The notes under the pieces are model-generated. The model made no database searches, had not been told where the DNA came from, and worked only from the letters and a program-made list of their open reading frames with translations. A stretch of DNA of 64,000 bases from the NCBI GenBank assembly GCA_003586115.2, contig QVOM02000126.1, forward strand, positions 11,613,043 through 11,677,042. The letters are read 5' to 3'. Each line of letters begins with the position of its first letter. Position 1 is the first letter of the stretch. Below are positions 55,446 to 64,000 of the stretch, piece after piece. Position numbers and translations under genes: made by a program. This DNA comes from Salvator merianae. Taxonomy: Eukaryota > Chordata > Lepidosauria > Squamata > Teiidae.

Positions 55446-55757
55446 CTGAACAGTGACAACAATGCGATCAGCTTCAGCTTAAATACAGGCAGCAACTTGT
55501 GGATGAAATCTAACACAGAGACCTTAAACTTTCATAAAGAATACTTCCCCCAAATTAGGAAAGTAGAAAAAAAGAAATTGAAAAGGAATGGGTTAGAAGA
55601 GCTCAATCACTCCAAAATGCATAGGAATTGGAAGAATGGAGCCTCCCTTGACTGGTTTTCATCTCACATGTCACAGATTTGGAGTTGTTATGCCCTGTTC
55701 CATGGTTGTGCTTTAAACCTGAACATGTTCAAGCAAATCACATGTCAGTTTTCACTG
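55446..55757. other. No gene seen
   Basis: No supported feature. Confidence 0.35.
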
Positions 55758-55950
55758 AACGGCAGCGTGGTGTGGTGGCTAGAGCACCTAGTTAGAACCT
55801 AGAAGGTCCTGGATTCAAATCCCCACTCGGCCTCTGAGCCTGGTCTACCTCACAGGATCAATGTGGGAATAAAAGGGACAGGTCGAGAATCATGCATATC
55901 ACCTTGGGCTCTTTGGAGAAAAGATTGGATATCAAGGCCATAAAGAAATA
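55758..55950 (+). mobile_element. tRNA-derived SINE
   Basis: The head GGCAGCGTGGTGTGGTGGCTAGAGCACC is an RNA polymerase III A-box-like region and GGATTCAAATCCCCACTCGGCC a B-box-like region. Body text includes CTACCTCACAGGATCAATGTGGGAATAAAAG, and the tail is GGAGAAAAGATTGGATATCAAGGCC. Arrangement and spacing match the common reptile tRNA SINE. Confidence 0.85.
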
Positions 55951-56114
55951 GGAGTAAATTAGGCTTGAAATATCTATGCAGATACTTGCTGTGATACACC
56001 ACCGTGGCATCTGAGATACACTATAGAATTAAAATAGATTTAAACTCTGTCTATTTTTATTGTTCCCAAACAAGGTATCTTGGAACATATCCTACGAAGG
56101 TTTTGTGGTACCTT

Positions 56115-56640
56115 TTCAGCCTAGATAGCTTTAAGAACGGATTGGATAGATTCATGGAGGCCAGGTGTATCAATGGCTACTGGAATGGATGCCCAGGTAC
56201 TGCCTCCAGGGTGGAGGGACAGGCAGGAGGCCTCTAAAGGCCATTTGCAGGGAGTCGAAAAGAGCAGGTGAAGGTTTTGCCTTTATGTTCTGCTTGAGAT
56301 GCCCAGAAGCAACTGGTGGGTCACCGTGTGAGACAGGATGCTGGACTAGGTGGGCTGTGGCCTGATCCAGCAGGGCTCCTCTTATGTTCTTATAGAAAAA
56401 TTCATGTAGGACAAATGTATCAATGGCTACTAGGATGGATGCCTAAGTACTGCCTCCAGGTTGGAGAGACAGGCAGGATGACTCTAAAGGCCATATGCAG
56501 GGAGTCGAGAGCAGGTGAAGGTTTTGTCTTTGTCTTCTGCTTTAGACGCCCAGAAGCCACTGGTGGGCCACTGTGTGAAACAGGATGCTGGACTAGATGG
56601 GTCATGGTCTGATCCAGTAGGGCTCCTTTTTTGTTCATAG
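56115..56640 (+). repeat. Tandem pair of CR1 3' ends
   Basis: The first unit starts within the last codons of ORF2 (AGCTTTAAGAACGGATTGGATAGATTCATGGAGG) and ends TCTTATGTTCTTATAG at about 56394. The second restarts at AAAAATTCATGTAGGAC, again before the stop region, and ends TTTTTTGTTCATAG. So the repeated unit spans the final codons plus the 3' untranslated region (~245 bp). Confidence 0.85.
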
Positions 56641-57265
56641 AGGTGACTGATGGAAACTGTTCCCATTTCTCCTGCCCTGCCTCTGATAATTTTTCATTCC
56701 ACTAGCCTCAGCCAGTCTGCTGAGACGTAGAAGTCAGAAACACTTGAAGGAAGAGACCTTGCTTGAACTAGAGAACTTTTCGCACCCCTCACAAAGCTGA
56801 ATTTCTTTCTGGGAGGAATCCTGTGGCATTTGAGTTGGTCTGCTACCCAGTCTATCGTGCAAGGGATTACAGCAAACTCTTTGCTTCTCCCGCGAGCAAA
56901 ATGGAGCTTGGCCTTTTCAGTTCAAAACGCAATAAACAAACGGAGGAACTGCTTGAACTGCTGTGAGGTCACTTCAGGCTATTTTCCTAGATGTTTCTAC
57001 CCTAGTGACTCACCAGTTTTAGGAGCACTTATCACAGAGATACCGTCCCTGCACCATGATTAGCCTTGCACGGGCTTGACTCCAGAGCGTGTTTGCACGG
57101 GGTCACAAGGGAAGTCCCTGCTCAGCAGCTACCTGGAAAAGATAGGGCTCTGTTAGTGGGAGGATCTCATTTCTCATTAGATAATCCACTGGTATACAGT
57201 GATTTTGGTGCCAACAATGTCTGAACGGTTTTATATTAAGTTTATGGTGCTGATTAAGAATATGA
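56641..57265. other. No gene seen
   Basis: No supported feature. Confidence 0.4.
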
Positions 57266-57500
57266 AATGAAATGAAATGAATGAAATGAAATTTATTACT
57301 TATACCCTGCCCTTCCCTACGGCTCAGGGCAGCTTACAACAAATTGAAGAACAATATCAAAATATAAAACAATATAACAAAATAAATTTACAAATCTCGA
57401 AGCACCAGCCTACAATAAAAACCTTAAAAAGCTAAAATCCCAACTAATGAACAAAAGCAACAAAAACTAAGACTTAAAACAAAAACAATAAAAACAAAAG
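57266..57500 (-). mobile_element. LINE 3' tail (minus) next to a GAAAT microsatellite
   Basis: 57264-57292 is a (GAAAT)n tract, then TTTATTACTTATACCCTGCCC, CTCAGGGCAGCTTACAAC and A-rich 3' tail-like text. Read in reverse this is a LINE tail with an ATTTC-type end. Confidence 0.6.
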
Positions 57501-58589
57501 ACTTCGGTTTTGCCAGATTGGCTCTTGTTTCTGAGATATTTAATAGTTAATTAATTAATTAACGCAACACGTTTGAAAAGCGTTCAGAATTGCAAGAATA
57601 TTGTAGGCCTACACATTGCAATACAAAATAATTATATGGGATATTTCCTTACCTGAGACACTGTTAAAGAGTCGACAGACAGACCAAAAGCTGTTGCATT
57701 TGTTATCCCACACAAGTCGCATTGGGGGAATGCATTACTTTCATGGATGTCCATTATCTCAGAAACTAGAACCAATTCAGCAAAAGTAATGGGATTTTTG
57801 AATTCAGCACCCTCAAAATACCCTAAATCCGTTCAAAAAACTTTGGCACCTGAAATTTTTTTTTGGGGGGTAGACCTGTGTAATCAGCCTCTCTGGGGTT
57901 CTGAATCACTTGTGCTCCCTGCAGCTTTCCATCTGCTAAGAGGCACGGCGGAGTTTCTTGGGGGGGGAGCATCCCCAAATAAAATTCAAGGCAAACGCGA
58001 CACATCTAGTTCGATTGTTTGTGCAGAGATAATTATTAGGCTACAACACTTTCTCCGGAGGAGTCCCCGACAGCCCATCCATCTTCTGTGCATAGGACGA
58101 AGCTGTCCCGCTTTGCCCCCCCCCCCGCCCCACAATTCTTCTTTGACATTGTTAAATACATTCCATGTTTTGGTAAGTGACACGCCAGATCACCAGCAGC
58201 GAGTGAGTGATTAGTTTATCAGCCCTGTTAGCACAGCCATCTAGATCTTTAACTCTTTAAGAAATGGCATTTAAAGCCCTGAGAACACCCAGAAGCAAGC
58301 CTCGGGCTCCTGTCTCTCTCTTTCCCCCTTCTCCAGCCCTTTCGAAAACATTCCCAGCTTCAAGAAAGAACAGGCACAGAAAGGAGTTGGGCTGCCTCCT
58401 TAGCTGCTAGTACTGTAAAGGAACAGGACTTGGCTGCAAGGAGATCTTGGGGACGCTGAGAGACAGACAGATGGACGGATGGACAGAAGGACAGAGAAAT
58501 AAAATCGAGGGCACGGTGGCGTGGAATCTTTCTTGAGGCTGCAGGCAGGAGCTTTAGCGTGCTGTAATACAAATCACAAAGTGAGGGCC
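57501..58589. other. Unique-looking DNA, possible conserved non-coding element
   Basis: No repeat signature apart from a C run (58117-58130). 58140-58270 has many homeodomain-like ATTA/TAAT words. No frame with a recognised domain. Confidence 0.3.
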
Positions 58590-58735
58590 TTCTTGCCCGG
58601 CGGCTTTAAGCCTGGGTGTTCGCGCCCTGCGCAAAGTGCACCATGGCTGTTCGTGGGGCCTCTGGGTCTCCGTAGTGCCTAGCAACCTGCTGCAGCAGTA
58701 CAGAGGCCCGGGCTTAAAGCCACCACCCACTGCTG
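58590..58735. mobile_element. Type-C foldback element
   Basis: GGCGGCTTTAAGCCTGGGTGTTCGCGCCC pairs with GGGCTTAAAGCCACC. Inside are GTGGGGCCTCTGGGTCTCCGTA and AGCAACCTGCTGCAGCAGTACAGAGGCCC. It directly abuts the L2 end that follows. Confidence 0.65.
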
Positions 58736-59078
58736 AGTTCTACTACCCTCAGAGGTGCAAGCGGCTGTAGCATGCGAGAGGCCTTCTCTGTGGTGGCCCC
58801 CTGGATTTGGAATAACCTTGCAGTGGAAGTACACCGGGCACCAACTTTATTTGGTTTTTGGTGCCTGGTGAAAACCTATCTCTTCGCCTGAGCCTTTGAT
58901 TCCTAGTTCCTCTGATTGTGGTCCAGCCGGGGGGGGGGGGGGGGGGGGGGGGGGGTTGGGGGGGGGGGGGGGGGGGTTATATTTTTAAATATGTCTTAGT
59001 GTTTGTTTTATTGTATGTTGTGACCCCTCTTGGGATCTCCCAGTGAAGGGTAGAATACACATGTTATAAATAAGTATA
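58736..59078 (+). mobile_element. L2 LINE 3' end interrupted by a poly-G tract
   Basis: GGCCTTCTCTGTGGTGGCCCCCTGGATTTGGAATAACC, then 'GGTTTTTGGTGCCTGGTGAAAACC', then ATGTTGTGACCCCTCTTGGGATCTCC and an ATAAATAAGTATATCAATAAATC tail. At the place where other copies have a few G residues there is a G-only tract of nearly 50 bases broken by TT (about 58929-58977). Confidence 0.75.
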
Positions 59079-59090
59079 TCAATAAATCCA

Positions 59091-60346
59091 CACGTAAGTT
59101 TTAATCCAGCTTCAGTCCACTTTCAGATTGAAAGAACACAACAGTGAAGTGACTAATCATTTGATTTCCGCATTATCTAACACAAAGGTAGATTTTCTGA
59201 GTTGGAGAAAGCCAAAAGCAAACAGCTTGACACTTTGCTGATGTGTTCTCTCACTCTGAGAGGGCGCGTTCCAACACGATGTTTAATCCATTTTCAGGCC
59301 GTCTTCAGTTCCCACTGGCCCGACATGATCTTGCCTTTCCGTAGTTTTTCCTGACTGAACTGGCGAAATCCGAACTACTTTACATTCGGATTTAATGAGT
59401 TCTCAGCCTGTTCTGGGTCACTAGCCTGCTTTACTTTGCGATGTGAGAATGCGGAAGGAGACCATTTGGGAGGGACTGTACTTCTTTGGGGATGTGCAGA
59501 TGGACGGCTCCCCATTTCCTGCCGTCCAATAACTTTGTTGTGGGTGTTGTACTTGGGAGGGTGGGCACTGCAGTCAGCAAGGGTGGGAGAGTGGGGAGCA
59601 CAGTACTTCCCCTTTCCAGTTCCTTTATTCCCCCACACGCACCACTGCCAGGAGAAAAGAAAGCCATCCTCCATTTTCTTTTCCCAATCTGTGGTCCTTC
59701 CTCTTCCTTTATCCCCCAATCAGTGCTGCCAGGAAGAAATTAAAGGCTTCCTCCACCTCCACCTGCTGATTAATCCGAAAAATGGAGCCTCCCCCACTTG
59801 TTTCCCCCTCTTCATAGACCTCTCCATGCTTTTGCACTACTCTTAAATTGCGCAATTACGCAAAAGTGCAATTGCAATGGAGCAGAAATCGCCATCTGCC
59901 CTTTAAGAAGCTTAATTGTGTGGTAGATGTGGTATTAAGGTTCTGCGTGTGTAGATACAGACTGGAGGGGCAGAAGGAGCAAATGGCGAATGACTAGTAA
60001 CGCTGCCAAGTGAATCCATGTTCTGACATACAGAGGGCGGAGCTTGACTTGCCCACCCCTGTGAAGTCAAGATCTGAATGTTGGGATTGCAGCCAATCAC
60101 TGACTGTGTAGGGAGGGGAATTTGGCGAGGGGTGGAGGCAGAAAAGGTACAGTTTCCCTGTGCCAAGCACGGGAAACATCAGTGTGAGAACGAGCAAGTC
60201 CGAATTGAGTCCGTGTTAAAATGCAAACATGGGAAGGATCAGACGATGAATTCAGTCCTCGTACTCTTCCGATACGGATTAAATTTATGATGTCAGACCG
60301 TGGCCAAAATGGACTGAAGCTGGATTAAAACTTACATGTGAATGCA
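59091..60346. mobile_element. Family D palindromic element, interrupted by family E
   Basis: The left part (59091-59262) matches 63531-63715: ACACGTAAGTTTTAATCCAGC, CAACAGTGAAGTGAC, GCCAAAAGCAAACAGC, TTCTCTCACTCTGAGAG. The right part (60306-60346) resumes AAAATGGACTGAAGCTGG and ATTAAAACTTACATGTGAATGCAGC. The two parts join cleanly if the family-E element is removed. Confidence 0.8.
59263..60305 (+). mobile_element. Family E non-autonomous DNA element, complete copy nested in family D
   Basis: Left end GGGCGCGTTCCAACACGATG with TTTAATCC inside; right end GGATTAAATTTATGATGTCAGACCGTGGCC. In inverse these agree as an imperfect terminal repeat. It is about 1.04 kb and aligns with 23110-24276 over nearly its whole length. 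No transposase. Frames at 59375-59846 on both strands are spurious. Confidence 0.8.
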
Positions 60347-61139
60347 GCACGGGTGAGGTGCATAAGATATCACCTTGCCAGGGAATTCCAAGAAGCAGGT
60401 CCTGGACCATAGTATTCCTGTGAGAATTTGAGAAGATATATTTTTTTTTTTCCAAATCAATATTCACCAATCAGTCAATTCTCCAGCAGACCTTCTTCAT
60501 CATTAGATTAGACCTGAAGTGGACTCAAAATAGAGGACTGCCCTCTGCAAAACAGGCCACTCTAATGTCCTAAACATCCACAGGCTCAAGGAACCCCTCT
60601 GAACTTGCAAAGTCTTCGTGGTTACTCACAGACTGTCTGTAATCAGAGAGGATTTTCCTTCAAAATAATAAAAAAGGCCTCTTTTGGTGAGGTGGAGGTG
60701 CAACCTCTGGGAAGCCTGATTTTCACATTCTTACCTCGATGTCCTACAGGTAGAGCAGGAACGCAACTGTATCTCCTGCTGATGTTTCTGGTCTTGAGAC
60801 GTTCTGCCTTCGGATAGAGTTGCTGTACGGGCTCTAGATAAGGGTGCTTTATCTTTCATAGCTGGGTAAAAAAAGAGGGTTTCATAAGCTCAGCAACACC
60901 TGCTGAAATTTCATCTCCTACATGCCTGTTTGAGATACGGGGACGATGGTCTGCATTCCATTTGGCAATCCTAGCCCTGAGGTGATACACTGGTGACCAG
61001 TTGTCCATTTGCTTCAGATCAGTGCTCGAGGGGTCACTCCCTTTTGCTTGGCAGATAGGGGCTTCCTGTGAACTCTTAACGCTTAGAAAGTAAAAAGATT
61101 AACACATCCCATCCTACTTTCAATAGGTGCATTTGCAGT
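60347..61139. other. No gene seen
   Basis: No supported feature. A T run lies at about 60439-60450. Confidence 0.4.
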
Positions 61140-61320
61140 ACAATATTTATAAGCTTTCTGTATGTTTTATGTTGTTTTATAACCTTTTTATGGTGTTTTA
61201 TTGTAATAGTTTTTTAGTATGTTTTGTAAGTCACCCTGGGACCCTTCGGTATAGGGCGGGGTAGAAATTGAAATTAAAGTAAAGTAAAGTAAAATAAAGT
61301 AAAGTAAAGTAAAATAAAGA
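61140..61320 (+). mobile_element. LINE 3' tail (L2-like)
   Basis: TTGTAAGTCACCCTGGGACCC, TTCGGTATAGGGCGGGGTAG, then an (AAAGT)n tail at 61274-61320. It matches 27995-28080 in reverse. Confidence 0.7.
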
Positions 61321-61404
61321 ATTTGTTCAGCATCTGCTTGGAAATAGCAGAGAGCTCTGAATGATTCTGAAGGCCCTTGCTTAATCTCACCTATCTCACA
61401 ATGC

Positions 61405-61615
61405 TTTGTCGATCAGCTTCTACCTGTTTTTATTAGAACCAGGTACCATTGAATCTGGGTCAATGCCTGGTGATGCCGTGGACACCTCCAGGCAGTTTTC
61501 TGGGCAGATGCCAAAGAGGTTTGCCGTGATCTTAGTTTGGAGAGATGCTGGGAATCAAACTTGAGACATTCAGTGATCCAGGCAGCTGCTCTGCCAGGGA
61601 GCTCCATCCACTCTG
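61405..61615 (-). mobile_element. tRNA-derived SINE fragment, minus strand
   Basis: GGAGAGATGCTGGGAATCAAACTTGAGACATTC and CAGCTGCTCTGCCAGGGAGCTCC form a reversed tRNA-like head (B-box then A-box). The GCAGTTTTCTGGGCAGATGCCAAAGAGGTTTGCC body matches the unit at 20375-20420. Confidence 0.65.
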
Positions 61616-61616
61616 A

Positions 61617-61955
61617 GGCCCTTCCTGCACTTACCAGCAATCCGGAGTAGAAGACCCTGTAGTTGACTTCTGTGCCTCATTGGTCCACGTGTTAGACCAG
61701 ATCTATGAATTCCCATCCACTGCTAGTAAGCTCTGTCTGCACTCAACAGAGCGTAATCGCAATCAGAGAGGCCCTGATCAGGATTACTGGCGGACCTCAA
61801 CACCGAGGTCTACTGGTGGACCAGCGTGAGCTAGTCGAGAACACAGAGGCGTGCCAATGGCACTGTTCCAGTCCACACCTATCCATGGTCCAAACCAGTG
61901 GGCAGGGTTGATCCAGACCCACTGCTTTGGATCACGAAGAGGTGAGTTCAGAAAG
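61617..61955. mobile_element. GGCCC-ended element related to 62646-63125
   Basis: Begins GAGGCCCTTCCTGCACTTACC and ends near AGTTCAGAAAGCCCC. It shares GGATTACTGGC(G/A)GACCTC and GACCCACTG(C/A)T(T/C)(T/C) segments with 62646-63125. No clear target duplication. Confidence 0.5.
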
Positions 61956-62357
61956 CCCCTTTATTTATGTCATTATTAAAGAATCATAGCAGCTGAAACG
62001 AACTTAGTCCAAGTTAGTTCATGCTTACCCAGAGGATGATGTTGGGTCTAGTTTACCCAAACTATGCCCTTGATGGCATTCATGCCTCCATAGGTTACAC
62101 CTGAGCCATGCGCTTCCCATTTTGGCCACAGTTCCTGCTTTGAGGGGGAACGTACCCAGAAGCATGGTGCATGGGTTTGATCTCACACAGAGTGATACTT
62201 TTTTCTGACTTCAAAGAAGCCTGATGAATCTGCAGGGTGGGCTTCTGTCAAGTAGCACTGGGTGACTGTTACTCTGTGCCCTGAAGACTGGGTTTTGGCA
62301 AGCCACAGGGTACAGTTCTGTCACTGATGCTATTTAATATCTATATGAAACCACTGG
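61956..62357. other. No gene seen
   Basis: 62265-62340 resembles a short LINE coding fragment (CTGGGTTTTGGCAAGCCACAGGGTACAGTTCTGTCACTGATGCTATTTAATATCTATATGAAACC). This reads like the reverse-transcriptase GxPQG/‘LFNIYMKP’ region of an L2 element, short and damaged. Confidence 0.45.
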
Positions 62358-62466
62358 GTTTGTGAAGCATTCCAGTGAATGCGAACACTCCTCACTATAC
62401 CCGAACCTGGCCAGCCTGAATCCTGCTAATTAGAACATTCTACTGTCATAAGTGTGAAGAGACCCA
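62358..62466 (+). mobile_element. Type-A GGGCC element, 3' end only
   Basis: GTGAAGCATTCCAGTGAATGCGAACACTCC, then ACCCGAACCTGGCCAGCCTGAATCCTGCTAATTAGAACATTCTACTGTCATAAGTGTGAAGAGACCC. It matches the last 110 bp of 10559-11107. The 5' part is replaced by the L2-like fragment. Confidence 0.7.
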
Positions 62467-62645
62467 TTGCTGTATCATGTGTTCTTCTCTTATGGATGTG
62501 CTAGGCTAGTGTTTGGGGATGGGCTTTACTGCCACCCCAAAATAGGGTAAATAGAACATATATCTGTTCAGTCCCTCGAAGATACAGTCCAGCATGCATT
62601 CTGCATTAATGTTTTTTATGCAAGGGCTTGCAATGAAAAGACTTT

Positions 62646-63125
62646 GGGCCCTTCTGTACATACTCCTGTGCTGGAACATGATGTAGACTGTGGACCTCTT
62701 TGCCGGCATCGTATTCTGGTCCAAGGGAGGTCACCCCCACCACTGGTATGCTCCTACTGTGCTGGACCGAGTGAAATCCTGATAAGGGTGCCCCTGATAT
62801 GGATTACTGGCAGACCTCGAAATTGAAGTCATCGAAGTCTACCGGCAGACTAGTGAGACCATGTTCAGGGCTACTGGAGGATTATTTTGGTGGGACACCA
62901 AAGTGTGCCATCAGAATGGGTTCCCCAATGATTCCAAGGCTAGGACCATTTGTTCCTGGCCCTTTGGAGCTCTTCAAGGCTAGCTCTGAAGCTTGCACAA
63001 ACTTCAGGGCTGGGCAGGGGCTAGTTTGGACATTCCAGAACACATCAGGCCATGATTTGGACCAGGGGGTCTCGCTGGTCAAGACCCACTGATCCAGATC
63101 ACAGCCTTTCAGTGCAGAAAGGCCC
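62646..63125. mobile_element. GGCCC-ended non-autonomous DNA element
   Basis: Left end GGGCCCTTCTGTACATACTCC and right end TTCAGTGCAGAAAGGCCC are inverted repeats at the outermost bases. Flanks TTT and TTA agree in two of three bases. The interior has the ATTTTGGTGGGACACCAAAGTGTGCC module (hairpin) near 62882 also seen at 8725 and 22200. Confidence 0.6.
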
Positions 63126-63530
63126 TTAGAGTGCATTTAGCACACAAAGCAACGAATACAGGTTATGGATGAAAGCAAGTTCATTCAATATACACTGATT
63201 TGGAATTTGTCAAGTGAGTGCCTTCTGATTGTATATGAATGGGTCGCCTTTGGAACTGATAATACATTTCCTTTTTCTTTCATTTTAAAATGTGCTTGCA
63301 TGAAAGGGAAGCAGCCTGTCCGCATTGCTTTCCTTGGCCTGATTAAGTTTCTAATCCTATTTTGATGGGGGTGGGCGAATTCTTGATTCTCCCTGTGTGG
63401 GTATTGTGCAAAGGGCTCTCAGCAGAGTATAAAGACATCAGAAAGGATTGTTTCTTTACGCAGGTAGCAAAGTTTTATGAGAATTCCAGGGAGCCCGTTC
63501 TGGAAGAAAGAGATGGAGAAAGAACGTATA
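63126..63530. other. No gene seen
   Basis: No supported feature; frames here have no recognised domain. Confidence 0.4.
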
Positions 63531-63751
63531 GGCTATGTTCACACCTAAATTTTAATGCAGCTCCATTCCACGTTCAGAGTGAAAGAACACATCAGCAAAG
63601 TGACTCATCATTTTCCTTCCTCATCATCTAACCCAAAGGTGAATTTTCCAAGCCAATTAAAGCCAAAAGCAAACAACTGCTCCCTTTGCCAATGTTATCT
63701 CACTCTGAAAGTGGAATGAAGTTGGATTAAAATGTACGTGTGAACGCAGCC
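63531..63751. mobile_element. Family D palindromic element, intact, with ATA target duplication
   Basis: Ends GGCTATGTTCACACCTAAAT and ATGTACGTGTGAACGCAGCC. ATA flanks both (63528-63530, 63752-63754). The arms remain inverted for ~50 bp (CAGCTCCATTCCACGTTCAGAGTGA against CACTCTGAAAGTGGAATGAAGTTGG). At 221 bp it is the reference for the split copies at 11185, 48355 and 59091. Confidence 0.85.
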
Positions 63752-64000
63752 ATAGATGCAGATCGTTTGGATGAGCAGATTCATCCTCAAAGCCTGGATC
63801 AAGGGTGGAATCCCATTGTTCCGCATGCTTGTTTGTTCCTTTCCAGGCACCCCTTTTATTTTTCTTCTGTTTTTTTTTAATGATATATCACTGAGAACAG
63901 GAGTTCCAAGAAGTTCTCATGATGGTGGGATCTACTTATTTTTTCTTGCATCACCCAGAGGGAAAAATTAAGAGCCTTTGAGCTTTAAAAGGATCCTTAG
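63752..64000. other. No gene seen at the right edge
   Basis: AT-rich sequence with a T run near 63871-63879. Nothing supported. Confidence 0.4.

Noticed and set aside
55758..55830. tRNA gene-like A and B boxes
   Set aside because: The element continues into a SINE body and tail and lacks a full cloverleaf.

Overview
The window reads as intergenic DNA from a vertebrate, most likely a squamate reptile (lizard or gecko type). The evidence is a mixture of CR1, L2 and L1 non-LTR retrotransposon fragments, tRNA-derived SINEs, long simple repeats, and very many short non-autonomous DNA transposons with inverted-repeat ends, with no bacterial-type gene organisation. The species cannot be fixed from sequence alone. 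I found no convincing host exon, RNA gene, promoter or CpG-island gene start. Almost all open reading frames are chance frames through repeats. The only protein-like sequence is decayed retrotransposon coding: a CR1 reverse transcriptase at about 43.2-44.36 kb, other CR1 pieces, L2 pieces and an L1 ORF2 tail.

Layout. 0-5.5 kb: a split copy of a ~1 kb MITE-like family (E), one family-G element, a bird-like CR1 tail and a hairpin-rich repeat. 5.5-9 kb: quiet AT-rich DNA, a CR1 fragment, then GC-rich elements with GGGCC ends. 9-18 kb: repeated insertion of GGGCC-ended elements (types A, B, C), one carrying a hAT MITE and one sitting inside another palindromic element, plus a tandem array of CR1 3' ends. 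18-31 kb: a GAA expansion on a SINE tail, further SINEs, CR1 and L2 pieces, a full family-E element, CR1 3'-end arrays and a family-G element. 31-42 kb: CR1 and L2 tails, a small type-B element, an inverted L2 pair and a 150-bp repeated segment. 42-49 kb: the longest CR1 copy, a type-B element, a clean L1 insertion with target-site duplication, and a ~174-bp tandem array. 49-55 kb: the most nested zone, with three hAT MITEs, two of them inside GGGCC elements. 55-64 kb: SINE, CR1 and L2 tails, a palindromic element (D) split by a family-E element, and an intact D element at the right end.

The most interesting signal is structural. Type-B elements are built from a series of near-perfect hairpins. 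Comparison of copies in this window shows paired (compensatory) changes in the stems, so the two arms of a hairpin stay matched while copies diverge. Several of these elements have 3-bp flanking duplications (ATT, AAT, ACT, ATA), and their ends resemble PIF/Harbinger/Tourist termini. These families act as targets for each other and for hAT MITEs, so a relative insertion order can be read directly.
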